The notes: generated from the letters alone by a model not told the origin. 7,963 nt of DNA from an uncultured Eubacteriales bacterium (GCA_900321365.1 ONVT01000150.1:1-7963), one strand, 5' to 3'. Shown: positions 1-7,180, counted from the stretch's first letter. Numbers and translations: made by a program.

Positions 1-1
1 A

Positions 2-82
2 ATCGAAAGAAAAGACAAGCAGGATGTATTAGTTATTTATAAACAGGTCCTGAGGACGAAGCGGAAGAAAGGCGCACGGTAG
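2..82 (+). CDS. C-terminal end of an upstream gene (partial, 26 residues visible)
   Basis: Of the three forward frames, only this one stays open from the window edge to a TAG at 80-82, and it stops two bases before the next gene's ATG at 85. The visible tail is very basic (ending RTKRKKGAR) and hydrophilic, consistent with a cytoplasmic C-terminus. The tight junction implies it is co-transcribed, and probably translationally coupled, with the TadC-like gene. By position it may be another Tad gene (in many Tad loci TadA or TadB precede TadC), but 26 residues are too few to identify it and I do not recognise the family. The other two frames stop at 30-32 and 40-42. Confidence 0.6.
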   Translation: MERKDKQDVLVIYKQVLRTKRKKGAR

Positions 83-84
83 AT

Positions 85-1545
85 ATGATGAAGAAAAGAA
101 GAAAGCGGAACGTGTCTTCTATGCCGAATCCGTTCGATGCTGCTGCGCGATGGATTGTCGCGCGCATGAATGAGGGAAGCAGGATGGGACGTGCGCAGCT
201 GCCGGGGAAGAGTGAGGCGCTCAGCCGTGAGCTTGTGGAGCTTGGAACCGGCAGGAAGAACTGTGTGCAGGAGTATTATGTAAAGAAGATTTCCACCTTT
301 CTCATGATCACCCTCGGCTGTCTTTTTGTCCTGATTCTTGTTCTGGTTGCACAGAACAGGGAGGACCGCCGGATTACGGATGGGATACTGGACCGCCCCG
401 GATACGGGGAGGAAGGGCAGGATCAGAGCCTGTTGCTCAGTATCGGATCGGAAGAGTCCGAATCCATCGATGTCCATCTTGACGCGCGTACCTATACAGC
501 TAAACAGGTGAAAGCGCTGCTGAAGGATGCCGTATCCTGTCTTGAAGAGGCCCTTCCGGGCGAAAATGCCTCCCTGGACGAGGTCCGCCGACCACTGTGT
601 CTTCCGTCTGAACTGGAGGACGGAGCGGTCAGTGTGGAGTATTATATCTCACCCGGGGACATGATCGGGGACGACGGCAGTATCTGTGGGGATCCGGATA
701 AGGACGGTACACTTGTGACGATCAGTGCCACTCTCACATGCCAGAACAGGAACAGCACCTACGAATGCGCAGCCGTGGTTTTTCCTCCGATTCTTACAGC
801 CGCAGAGCAGCTGCGCCATAATATCCGCGACGCAGTGGAATCTGCCCGCACCGCGGATCCGACCAGTCCACAGGTGAAGCTTCCCGATTCGGTCGACGGC
901 CGAACGCTTCGCTGGTCGTATCCTAAGGATTCCTCGCTGACACTGATCATCATTCTGATGCTGATCCTTCCGATTGCATACTGGGCCAGAGAGGATTCAA
1001 AGGTTCACGACGCGGCGAAGGAACGGCTGTCACAGCTGGAGCTGGACTATTCGCAGCTGTTGTGGAAGATGACCATGCTGTTGTCCGCGGGATTGACAAT
1101 CAGGGGGGCATTTACCCGGATCACTGACCAGTATGAGGCGGAACTGAATGAACGGCAGACGGCACGGGGACCACAGGTGAGTCTCATTGCCGGAAAAAAG
1201 GGGAAGAGTGTTTCCCGGCGATATGTCTATGAAGAGATGCTCCTGACGATCCGTGAGATGAAAAGCGGTGTCCCGGAGGCGAGCGCGTATGAAAACTTCG
1301 GAAGGCGCTGCGGCCTTCCTTCCTATATTAAGCTCGGGTCCCTCCTGTCCCAGAATCTGAAGAAGGGATCGAAGGGACTGACAGTTCTCCTTGAGCACGA
1401 GGCAGTCCTGTCCATGGAGCAGCATAAGATGGCGGTCCGGAAGCTCGGCGAACGTGCCAGTGTGAAGATGCTGCTGCCGATGATTCTGATGTTCGGGGTC
1501 GTGCTGATCATACTCATGGTGCCGGCGTTCTTGTCGATGAGATGA
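85..1545 (+). CDS. TadC-like type II secretion F-family membrane protein with a large extracytoplasmic domain
   Basis: Probable inner-membrane platform protein of a Tad/Flp pilus or type II-like secretion system, which in this family connects the cytoplasmic ATPase to pilin assembly. The 486 residues show a basic cytoplasmic N-terminus (1-68), TM1 (about 69-89), an acidic segment of about 190 residues predicted outside the membrane (90-283), TM2 (284-300), a cytoplasmic helical region (301-460) and TM3 (461-483). The region from residue 320 resembles a T2SSF domain: a leucine-rich helix ending in an AGLTIRGAF motif, a second helical half around 380-440, then the ERASVKMLLPMILMFG lead-in to the last membrane helix, as in TadC proteins. 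TadB/TadC proteins are usually nearer 300 residues; the extra length is the external segment, which has five Cys (152, 172, 201, 219, 228). Start: tandem ATGs at 85 and 88; 85 was chosen, with a modest GGAAG/AAAGG purine stretch at 63-72. The broad family is fairly secure, the exact Tad subclass less so. Confidence 0.75.
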   Translation: MMKKRRKRNVSSMPNPFDAAARWIVARMNEGSRMGRAQLPGKSEALSRELVELGTGRKNCVQEYYVKKISTFLMITLGCLFVLILVLVAQNREDRRITDGILDRPGYGEEGQDQSLLLSIGSEESESIDVHLDARTYTAKQVKALLKDAVSCLEEALPGENASLDEVRRPLCLPSELEDGAVSVEYYISPGDMIGDDGSICGDPDKDGTLVTISATLTCQNRNSTYECAAVVFPPILTAAEQLRHNIRDAVESARTADPTSPQVKLPDSVDGRTLRWSYPKDSSLTLIIILMLILPIAYWAREDSKVHDAAKERLSQLELDYSQLLWKMTMLLSAGLTIRGAFTRITDQYEAELNERQTARGPQVSLIAGKKGKSVSRRYVYEEMLLTIREMKSGVPEASAYENFGRRCGLPSYIKLGSLLSQNLKKGSKGLTVLLEHEAVLSMEQHKMAVRKLGERASVKMLLPMILMFGVVLIILMVPAFLSMR

Positions 1546-1631
1546 GTGAAGGAGGCGCAGAAAAACAGAAGAGGATAGGATTACGTATATCACGGTGCAA
1601 AAAAATGAAAAAAACTTTGCGTCCCGTGTGA
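1542..1631 (+). CDS. Possible 29-residue small ORF overlapping the TadC-like stop (ATGA)
   Basis: An ATG at 1542 overlaps the TGA of the preceding gene in the ATGA arrangement typical of translationally coupled genes, and the frame runs to TGA at 1629. The peptide is very basic (it contains RCKKMKKTLR) with no hydrophobic segment, so it is not a complete Flp pilin or a membrane protein. Small pilin or pseudopilin genes often follow tadC, so this could be a truncated remnant of such a gene, a coupled small protein, or chance. It has no separate well-placed ribosome site: the GAAGGAGG at 1548-1555 lies inside the ORF. No homology is recognised. Confidence 0.25.
   Translation: MSEGGAEKQKRIGLRISRCKKMKKTLRPV
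1591..1628 (+). other. Imperfect hairpin with A-rich loop between the TadC-like and VWA genes
   Basis: CACGG (1591-1595) pairs with CCGTG (1624-1628), and GCAAA (1597-1601) pairs with TTTGC (1616-1620), around an A-rich 14-nt loop. No T-run follows on either strand, so it does not look like an intrinsic terminator. It could be a weak RNA structure near the 3' end of the Tad-type transcript, or chance. Confidence 0.25.
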
Positions 1632-1685
1632 CCTGCATGTGTCCGAACCCGTCATGACAGACAGAAGGAAACTGTGCCATTGTTC

Positions 1686-1715
1686 ATGACAGACAGTAGG
1701 AAACTATGTCATAAT
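1686..1715 (+). promoter_or_regulatory. Candidate sigma-A promoter of the VWA gene, in repeat unit 2
   Basis: ATGACA at 1686-1691 (5/6 match to TTGACA), an 18-bp spacer and CATAAT at 1710-1715 (5/6 match to TATAAT). This predicts a transcript start near 1722 and a short leader of about 20 nt before the ATG. Unit 1 has the same -35 with a decayed -10 (CATTGT). ATGACA (1686-1691) and TGTCAT (1707-1712) also form an inverted repeat, so a regulator could bind across the promoter. Confidence 0.55.
1692..1710 (+). other. Potential GNRA-capped hairpin within repeat unit 2
   Basis: GACA (1692-1695) pairs with TGTC (1707-1710) and TAG (1697-1699) with CTA (1704-1706). G1696 is bulged and the loop is GAAA, a GNRA tetraloop. 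Unit 1 forms only ACAG/CTGT (1661-1664 with 1672-1675). If transcription starts near 1722, this sequence lies upstream of the message and would matter only in a read-through transcript from the Tad operon. Confidence 0.3.
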
Positions 1716-1726
1716 ACATGACAGAT

Positions 1727-1737
1727 AGAAGGAGGTG
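1727..1737 (+). promoter_or_regulatory. Ribosome binding site fixing the VWA gene start at 1742
   Basis: AGAAGGAGGTG lies with its GGAGG core at 1731-1735, six bases before the ATG at 1742. The in-frame upstream ATG at 1718 has no such site, and starting there would put an arginine-rich octapeptide in front of a textbook signal peptide, so 1742 is preferred. Confidence 0.85.
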
Positions 1738-1741
1738 CATT

Positions 1742-3652
1742 ATGAGAAACAGAAAACTAATGCTTTCCGTTATTGCGGCGGCAACCGCAGCAGCAGTAGG
1801 TCTTGGAACTGTATATGCGTCATCCCTGACCGGGAGCCTGAATGTTTTCGAGACAGAGACGGAAGAAACGGAGACAGAAACAGAGACAGAGTCGGAAGAA
1901 GAAACGGATGATGTGGAAAAAAGGGACAGCGACGCGGAAAAGAACAATTCGATTCTCGATCTGCTGACAGGTATGGGAGAGAAGACGTATGAGGCCGAAG
2001 GATATGTGGATTCGGGCAGTATGCTCATGGCCGCCGAGGAGGTGACAGACGGTGCGTACTACATGGAGCCGGCAATGCCGGCATGGAATACGGAGGAGTA
2101 TTCCACCGTGGAAGAGACAGGATTCCGCGATGTGAAGCTGTACCCGCTCTCTACCTTCGGAATGGATGTGGACACAGCATCTTATGCGCTCCTAAGACGC
2201 AACACACTGAACGATACGCTCGACTGGATGCCGAAGGACGGTGTCCGGATCGAGGAGATGATCAACTATTTCAGCTATGACTATGAGATGCCCGAAGACG
2301 GGGAGACCTTCACGATCACCGCGCAGATCGCCGACTGCCCCTGGAATGATCAGACGAAGCTCATGCTTGTGGGACTTCAGGCAAAAGATATTCCGCAGGA
2401 GGAAATTAAGGATCAGAACCTTGTCTTCCTGGTGGATACATCCGGAAGTATGTACGATGAAGACAAGCTGCCGCTTGCGACCCAGGCGCTCAAGTATCTG
2501 CTGCAGGAGATGGATGAGAACGACACCATCTCAATCGTCACCTATGCGGGAAGCAGCGAGATCGCGCTTGAGCCGACAAAGTGCACGCCGGAGGGAAGAC
2601 AGCTGATCTTTGATACGATCAACTCTCTGTACGCGGATGGCGGAACCTACGGCGAAGCGGGAATCCGTACCGCCTACGACCTTGCACAGAAATCCTTCAT
2701 TGAGGGCGGCAACAACCGTGTCCTCCTTCTGACGGACGGTGATTTCAACCTTGGCCAGACCGATGACTCCGAGCTGGTCGACCTGGTGCAGGAGAAGGCT
2801 GAAGGCCAGATCTTCCTCTCCATCCTCGGATTCGGAACAGGCAATTACAATGATGCCCTGGCAGAGCAGCTTGCCGACAAGGGAAATGGCAACTACAGCT
2901 ATATCGACAGTGACATTGAGGCACGCCGTGTGATGGGCGCCGCGCTGAAGGGAACCCTCAATACCGTCGCGAAGGACGCGAAGGTTCAGGTTGATTTTAA
3001 TCCGGCCTATATCAAGGGATATCGCCTCATCGGTTATGAGAACCGCATGATGAATGCCGAGGATTTTGACGATGATACCAAGGACGGCGGAGAAGTCGGA
3101 GCAGGACAGCAGGTCACAGTTCTCTATGAACTCGTTCCTGCCGACAGCGAAATGGAACTGCCTACCGCGCACAGCCGGTACACCAGTGAGGATACCATCG
3201 ACAGTCAGGATAACATCATCGGGACAGACGGAACCGGTATGGCAAAAGAAGACGGCAAAGTCTCCCTCGCCATAGCAGGTGAGACGGAAGAAGACTCTTC
3301 CGGAGAAGAAGTCCAGGGCAGTATTCCCGCGGAAAATGAGTACCTCACTGTCAGCATTCGCTACAAGGATCCAGAGGCAGAAGAAAGCCAGCTGAAAGAA
3401 CTCGCCGTCACTTCAGGGAATGAGATCGGCGAGATGAGCGACAACATGTCCTGGGCAGCAGGCGTTGCGCAGATCGGAATGCTCCTGCGCGAGAGTGAAT
3501 ATGCCGGAACCAGTGACTATGACGAAGTCCGCAGCCGTCTGAAAGAGCTCACAGGGGATGATGAATTCCGCGAGGAGTTCGTCTACCTGATCAACCGGCT
3601 CAAGGGTGTGAAGCTCGAGGATGATCCTTACGATTACTATTATGAGTGGTAA
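1742..3652 (+). CDS. Secreted von Willebrand factor A domain protein, YfbK family
   Basis: The 636-residue product begins with a Sec signal peptide (basic MRNRK, hydrophobic 7-22, likely cleavage after VYA at 26). It has no lipobox cysteine, unlike homologs I recall as lipoproteins. A low-complexity Glu/Thr stretch (37-55) and acidic linker follow. The conserved core then has the order of the YfbK family: an N-terminal VWF_N-type region (about 117-210, with the CPW motif at 199-201), the VWA domain (about 225-405) and the YfbK C-terminal (DUF3520-type) region (about 405-625). The metal-ion-dependent adhesion site is complete: D232-x-S234-x-S236, T302 and D332. Acidic insertions at 470-530 interrupt the C-terminal region. 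Proteins with an intact MIDAS usually bind partner proteins through a divalent metal; this family's ligand is not known to me. The gene has its own promoter but directly follows a Tad-type gene, so a surface or pilus-related role is possible but unproven. Confidence 0.88.
   Translation: MRNRKLMLSVIAAATAAAVGLGTVYASSLTGSLNVFETETEETETETETESEEETDDVEKRDSDAEKNNSILDLLTGMGEKTYEAEGYVDSGSMLMAAEEVTDGAYYMEPAMPAWNTEEYSTVEETGFRDVKLYPLSTFGMDVDTASYALLRRNTLNDTLDWMPKDGVRIEEMINYFSYDYEMPEDGETFTITAQIADCPWNDQTKLMLVGLQAKDIPQEEIKDQNLVFLVDTSGSMYDEDKLPLATQALKYLLQEMDENDTISIVTYAGSSEIALEPTKCTPEGRQLIFDTINSLYADGGTYGEAGIRTAYDLAQKSFIEGGNNRVLLLTDGDFNLGQTDDSELVDLVQEKAEGQIFLSILGFGTGNYNDALAEQLADKGNGNYSYIDSDIEARRVMGAALKGTLNTVAKDAKVQVDFNPAYIKGYRLIGYENRMMNAEDFDDDTKDGGEVGAGQQVTVLYELVPADSEMELPTAHSRYTSEDTIDSQDNIIGTDGTGMAKEDGKVSLAIAGETEEDSSGEEVQGSIPAENEYLTVSIRYKDPEAEESQLKELAVTSGNEIGEMSDNMSWAAGVAQIGMLLRESEYAGTSDYDEVRSRLKELTGDDEFREEFVYLINRLKGVKLEDDPYDYYYEW
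1850..1906 (+). repeat. Low-complexity GAGACA-type repeat encoding a Glu/Thr linker
   Basis: Degenerate hexamer/trimer units (GAGACA, GAGACG, GAAACA, GAAGAA) encode residues 37-55 of the VWA protein, almost entirely Glu and Thr with one Ser. Units are multiples of three, so expansion or contraction would change linker length without breaking the frame. It lies between the predicted signal peptide and the folded domains, so it probably acts as an extended acidic spacer. Confidence 0.7.
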
Positions 3653-3682
3653 CCAGAGAACTGGTGAATGAGGATAAAAAGA

Positions 3683-3718
3683 GCACCCCGCCCGGGACGG
3701 ACTGTCCGGGCGGGGTGC
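3683..3718 (-). terminator. Strong intrinsic terminator for carB, between convergent genes
   Basis: A perfect 13-bp GC-rich inverted repeat pairs 3683-3695 (GCACCCCGCCCGG) with 3706-3718. Inner pairs can extend the stem if one G is bulged. On the minus strand the stem is followed by TCTTTTTAT (complement of 3674-3682), a proper U-tract, about 100 bases after the carB stop. On the plus strand the downstream sequence is CTGGTATTG, a poor U-tract, so termination of the VWA transcript, which ends 30 bases earlier, may be only partial. Confidence 0.85.
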
Positions 3719-3816
3719 CTGGTATTGAGATATACTGGATAACACATTCTGCCGGAGGCAGACAGTTCGTTTCACTGCATATACTGCGAATGAATTACGT
3801 TCGAGAGTATGAATGA

Positions 3817-6800
3817 TCACCGGATCTTCGCGTGGAATTCCTGCAGGCTGGTGATGCCGGGGGCTTCGGCGCGTTTTTCCGAGCGGATGCCGGAGGCTGT
3901 CGCAAGAGCGGCAGCCATCGTCGTAATGTACGGAATGTGATGGCGGATCGCGCTCTTGCGGATGTAGGAATCATCGATCGCGTCCTTCTTTCCGATGGGC
4001 GTGTTGATGATCAGGTCAATCCTGCCGTTCGTGATTGCGTCGAGGATATTCGGTCGTCCCTCGTAGTTTTTCAGGATCCTCTGCGCGGGGATGCCCGCTT
4101 CGGTAATCGTCCTCCAGGTGCCCTCTGTCGCCAGAATGCGGAATCCGCAGTCGGTAAAATGCGACGCGACCTCCACAAGATCCTCCTTGTCCGCGTCCGA
4201 GACGCTGATCAGGACTGTCCCGCTCATCGGGAGGGTTGTGCGGGTTGCCTCCTGGGCAAGGAAAAATGCTCTCCCCCAGTGTTCACTCAACCCGAGGACT
4301 TCGCCGGTCGAGCGCATTTCCGGCCCCAGGACGGGATCGACTTCCTGGAACATGTTGAAGGGGAAGACGGCCTCTTTTACGCCATAGTACGGAATGCTGC
4401 GCTCTTTCAGGCCGGTCACCGGCGACGGTCTGCCGGTCAGAGCGCCGGTCATGATGTCCGTCGCGATCCGCACCATGTTGATATCGCAGACCTTTGATAC
4501 AAGCGGAACCGTACGGGAAGCACGGGGGTTTGCTTCGATGACGAAGACTTTCCCGTCCTCAATGGCGTACTGCATGTTCATAAGCCCGACAACGTGCATT
4601 TCCTGTGCTATTTTCTTTGTGTAGCTGCGGATGGTATCAATCTGCTCTCTGGTCAGGTGGCGTGACGGAAGGATGCAGGCGGAGTCGCCGCTGTGGATGC
4701 CGGCGAGCTCGATATGCTCCATGACGGCGGGAACAAATACATTTTCACCGTCAGAAATGGCATCGGCTTCGCATTCCGTCGCGTGGTGCAGGAAGCGGTC
4801 TATCAGGATGGGACGGTCCGGGGTGACTCCGATGGCAGCCTTCATGTAGCCTTCCATCTGATCGTCGTCGTGCACGACCTCCATTCCGCGTCCGCCGAGG
4901 ACAAAGGACGGCCTTACCATTACCGGATAACCGATCCGGGAGGCGATCTCCTTCGCCTCGTCCACCGTGACGGCCATTCCTGCCTCCGGCATCGGAATGC
5001 CGAGCTTTAGCATCATGGCACGGAACAGGTCGCGGTCCTCGGCCATGTCGATGGTCTCCGGGGTGGTACGCAATATTGTGACACCGGATTTTTTCAGGTC
5101 GGCCGCGAGGTTGAGAGGGGTCTGCCCGCCGAACTGCGCGATGACGCCGACCGGTTTCTCTTTGTTGTAGATAGCCAGGACGTCCTCCAGCGTGAGCGGT
5201 TCAAAGTACAGTTTGTCTGACGTATCGTAATCCGTCGACACTGTTTCAGGGTTGCAGTTGACGATGACGGTTCCAAAGCCCAGGTCGCGGAGCGCATATG
5301 CGGCATGGACGCAGCAGTAGTCGAATTCGATTCCCTGCCCGATCCGGTTCGGACCGCCGCCGAGGATCATGACCTTCGGTTTTTCTTCGTTGACAGGATC
5401 GCTGTCTTCCTCCAGGTTGTAGCTCGAGTAGTAATACGCGGAATCCTGTGTTCCGGAGACGTGCACGCCTTCCCATTTCTCGGTGACGCCGAGCGCCTCA
5501 CGCTGATTTCGGATCGTTTCCTCGCTGATTCCGGTGATCTCGGAAAGGTACCGGTCGGAGAATCCGTCCTTCTTGGCCTGAACAAGGAGGCTGTCGGGGA
5601 TCTGCGCAGGCATGAATGTGGTTCTGCCGGCGACGGCCGCGGTTGACAGGTTTTCCGCGGATGTGCCGGCGACATAGAGACCGGTCTCGATCACGCCGCT
5701 GTGCTTTGCCGGATCGACCGCCGAACTTTCCACCGAACCCTTTGAGACTGCGATGATCGCCTCTTCTTCCTCGACAAGCTCCTTCATCTGTTCGAGGAAC
5801 CATGTCTTGATCTTTGTCAGTTCGTGCAGCCTTTCAATGTCTGCTCCCTTGCGAAGCGCCTCGTACAGGATGAACTGGCGCTCGCTGGTGGGATAAATGA
5901 GCATGGACAGCAGCTCGTCCAGGCTCTTTTCATGGAAGCCGTTCACACGGCCGAGACCGTAGCGGCCTTTTTCCAGGGAACGGACGGCTTTCTGCAGCGC
6001 TTCCTTATATGTCTTTCCGATGCTCATGACTTCGCCGACAGCGCGCATCTGGGTGCCGAGGTGGTCGCTGACGCCGTGGAATTTTTCAAATGCCCACCTT
6101 GCCGCCTTGATGACGATGTAGTCGCCGCCCGGAACATATTTGTCCAGGGTGCCGTACTTGCCGCAGGGGATCTCGTCGAGAGTCATGCCACAGGCGAGCA
6201 TGGCCGAGATCAGTGCGATCGGGAAGCCGGTCGCCTTGGAGGCAAGCGCGCTGGAGCGGGAGGTGCGGGGATTGATCTCAATAATGATGATACGTCCTGT
6301 CTTCGGATCGTGGGCAAACTGGCAGTTGCAGCCGCCGATGACCTGTACCTTGTCGACGACCTTCCATGCCTGCTCCTGCAGGCGGTCCTGGACATCCTGT
6401 GAGATTGTGAGCATCGGTGCAGAACAGAGAGAGTCGCCGGTGTGAACACCCATCGGGTCGATGTTTTCGATGAAGCAGACGGTGATCATCTGGCCCTTCT
6501 GGTCGCGTACGACTTCAAGCTCCAGCTCTTCCCAGCCGATCACGGATTCCTCAACCAGAACCTGGTGCACGAGGGAGGCCTGCAGGCCGCGCTCACAGAC
6601 GGTCTTCAGCTCTTCCACGTTGTAGACGAGCCCGCCGCCGGAGCCGCCCATGGTGTAGGCCGGCCGCAGCACGACCGGGTAGCCGATCTCATCTGCGATG
6701 GCAACTGCCTCCTCCACGGAGTAGGCGACCTGGGAACGGGCCATTTCGATGCCGAGGCTGTCCATTGTCTTCTTGAATTCGATCCTGTCCTCGCCACGCT

Positions 6801-7167
6801 CGATCGCGTCGAGCTGCACGCCGATGACCTTCACGCCGAAGCGATCCAGAACACCTGCCTTCGCGAGCTCTGAACTGAGATTGAGGCCGGACTGGCCGCC
6901 CAGGTTCGGGAGCAGCGCGTCAGGCCTCTCTTTTTCGATGATCTCTGTCAGCCGCTCTATGTTGAGCGGTTCGATATAGGTGACGTCCGCCATTTCCGGA
7001 TCTGTCATGATTGTCGCCGGATTGGAATTGACAAGAATAATCCGGTATCCGAGGTTTCTAAGTGCCTTGCACGCCTGTGTGCCGGAGTAGTCGAATTCGC
7101 AGGCCTGCCCGATGATGATGGGACCGGATCCGATAATCATGATACTGTGAATGTCTTCCCGTTTCAT
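3817..7167 (-). CDS. carB: Carbamoyl-phosphate synthetase large subunit
   Basis: Makes carbamoyl phosphate from bicarbonate, ammonia (delivered from glutamine by CarA) and two ATP, for pyrimidine and arginine synthesis in the cytoplasm. The 1116 residues contain the carboxyphosphate half (1-402), oligomerisation region (403-597), carbamoyl-phosphate half (598-980) and MGS-like allosteric domain (981-1116). Both ATP-grasp halves look active. The first has R128, R168, E214, Q283, E297 and N299; the second has R712, R752, E878 and N880 in EANPRASRTVPLVSK. The allosteric domain has K994, T1014, T1017, K1033 and N1055, aligning with the E. coli nucleotide-binding residues, but P1057 where E. coli has T1017. 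E. coli CarB has 1073 residues; almost all the excess is one insertion at about 472-518. The motif usually read as K-x-P-R-W/F is KAARW here (354-358). The start at 7167 has AAGGAAGG five bases upstream. No carA is adjacent. Domain limits and comparisons are from memory of E. coli CarB. Confidence 0.97.
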   Translation of the reverse strand: MKREDIHSIMIIGSGPIIIGQACEFDYSGTQACKALRNLGYRIILVNSNPATIMTDPEMADVTYIEPLNIERLTEIIEKERPDALLPNLGGQSGLNLSSELAKAGVLDRFGVKVIGVQLDAIERGEDRIEFKKTMDSLGIEMARSQVAYSVEEAVAIADEIGYPVVLRPAYTMGGSGGGLVYNVEELKTVCERGLQASLVHQVLVEESVIGWEELELEVVRDQKGQMITVCFIENIDPMGVHTGDSLCSAPMLTISQDVQDRLQEQAWKVVDKVQVIGGCNCQFAHDPKTGRIIIIEINPRTSRSSALASKATGFPIALISAMLACGMTLDEIPCGKYGTLDKYVPGGDYIVIKAARWAFEKFHGVSDHLGTQMRAVGEVMSIGKTYKEALQKAVRSLEKGRYGLGRVNGFHEKSLDELLSMLIYPTSERQFILYEALRKGADIERLHELTKIKTWFLEQMKELVEEEEAIIAVSKGSVESSAVDPAKHSGVIETGLYVAGTSAENLSTAAVAGRTTFMPAQIPDSLLVQAKKDGFSDRYLSEITGISEETIRNQREALGVTEKWEGVHVSGTQDSAYYYSSYNLEEDSDPVNEEKPKVMILGGGPNRIGQGIEFDYCCVHAAYALRDLGFGTVIVNCNPETVSTDYDTSDKLYFEPLTLEDVLAIYNKEKPVGVIAQFGGQTPLNLAADLKKSGVTILRTTPETIDMAEDRDLFRAMMLKLGIPMPEAGMAVTVDEAKEIASRIGYPVMVRPSFVLGGRGMEVVHDDDQMEGYMKAAIGVTPDRPILIDRFLHHATECEADAISDGENVFVPAVMEHIELAGIHSGDSACILPSRHLTREQIDTIRSYTKKIAQEMHVVGLMNMQYAIEDGKVFVIEANPRASRTVPLVSKVCDINMVRIATDIMTGALTGRPSPVTGLKERSIPYYGVKEAVFPFNMFQEVDPVLGPEMRSTGEVLGLSEHWGRAFFLAQEATRTTLPMSGTVLISVSDADKEDLVEVASHFTDCGFRILATEGTWRTITEAGIPAQRILKNYEGRPNILDAITNGRIDLIINTPIGKKDAIDDSYIRKSAIRHHIPYITTMAAALATASGIRSEKRAEAPGITSLQEFHAKIR

Positions 7168-7172
7168 GTGCG

Positions 7173-7180
7173 CCTTCCTT
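7173..7180 (-). promoter_or_regulatory. Ribosome binding site of carB
   Basis: Read on the minus strand, AAGGAAGG ends five bases before the ATG at 7167-7165. It supports this start, which also matches the family's usual N-terminus (MKREDIHSIMIIGSGP). Confidence 0.8.

Larger units (their letters stand above)
1653..1744 (+). repeat. Three tandem units of a 32-bp repeat covering the promoter, ribosome site and start of the VWA gene
   Basis: Units begin at 1653, 1685 and 1717, exactly 32 bp apart. Each opens with CATGACAGAYAG, followed by WAGGA. Units 1 and 2 match at 26 of 32 positions; the main differences are in their last four bases. Unit 3 differs from unit 1 at one of the first 17 bases, then becomes the ribosome site and ATG of the VWA gene (1742). 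With a small gap, its TGCATTATG lines up with TGCCATTGTT in unit 1. The 32-bp spacing is about three helical turns, placing the shared core on one face of the DNA. Confidence 0.85.

Noticed and set aside
1591..1628. Intrinsic terminator after the TadC-like gene
   Set aside because: The stem is short and interrupted, the loop is long, and no T-run follows on either strand.
1718..1741. Upstream ATG start for the VWA gene
   Set aside because: It would precede the strong ribosome site and put an octapeptide in front of a normal signal peptide; it also lies at or just before the predicted transcript start.
1653..1744. Possible CRISPR array, because of about 32-bp periodic repeats
   Set aside because: The units are contiguous with no unique spacers, they diverge, and the last one runs into a gene start. 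They are better explained as promoter or leader duplications.
37..3172. Minus-strand open frames opposite the TadC-like and VWA genes, such as 1030-1680 and 2531-3172
   Set aside because: The plus-strand frames encode recognisable families and the antisense frames do not.
3748..3762. TCTGCC-GGA-GGCAGA hairpin in the carB 3' region
   Set aside because: It is only 6 bp, has no T-run after it on either strand, and a far stronger terminator lies just downstream of carB. It is probably incidental.
3832..7000. Many long open frames on the plus strand opposite carB, such as 3832-4497 and 5824-6402
   Set aside because: They are antisense to a clearly conserved gene, have compositions typical of complementary-strand reading and show no recognisable domains.
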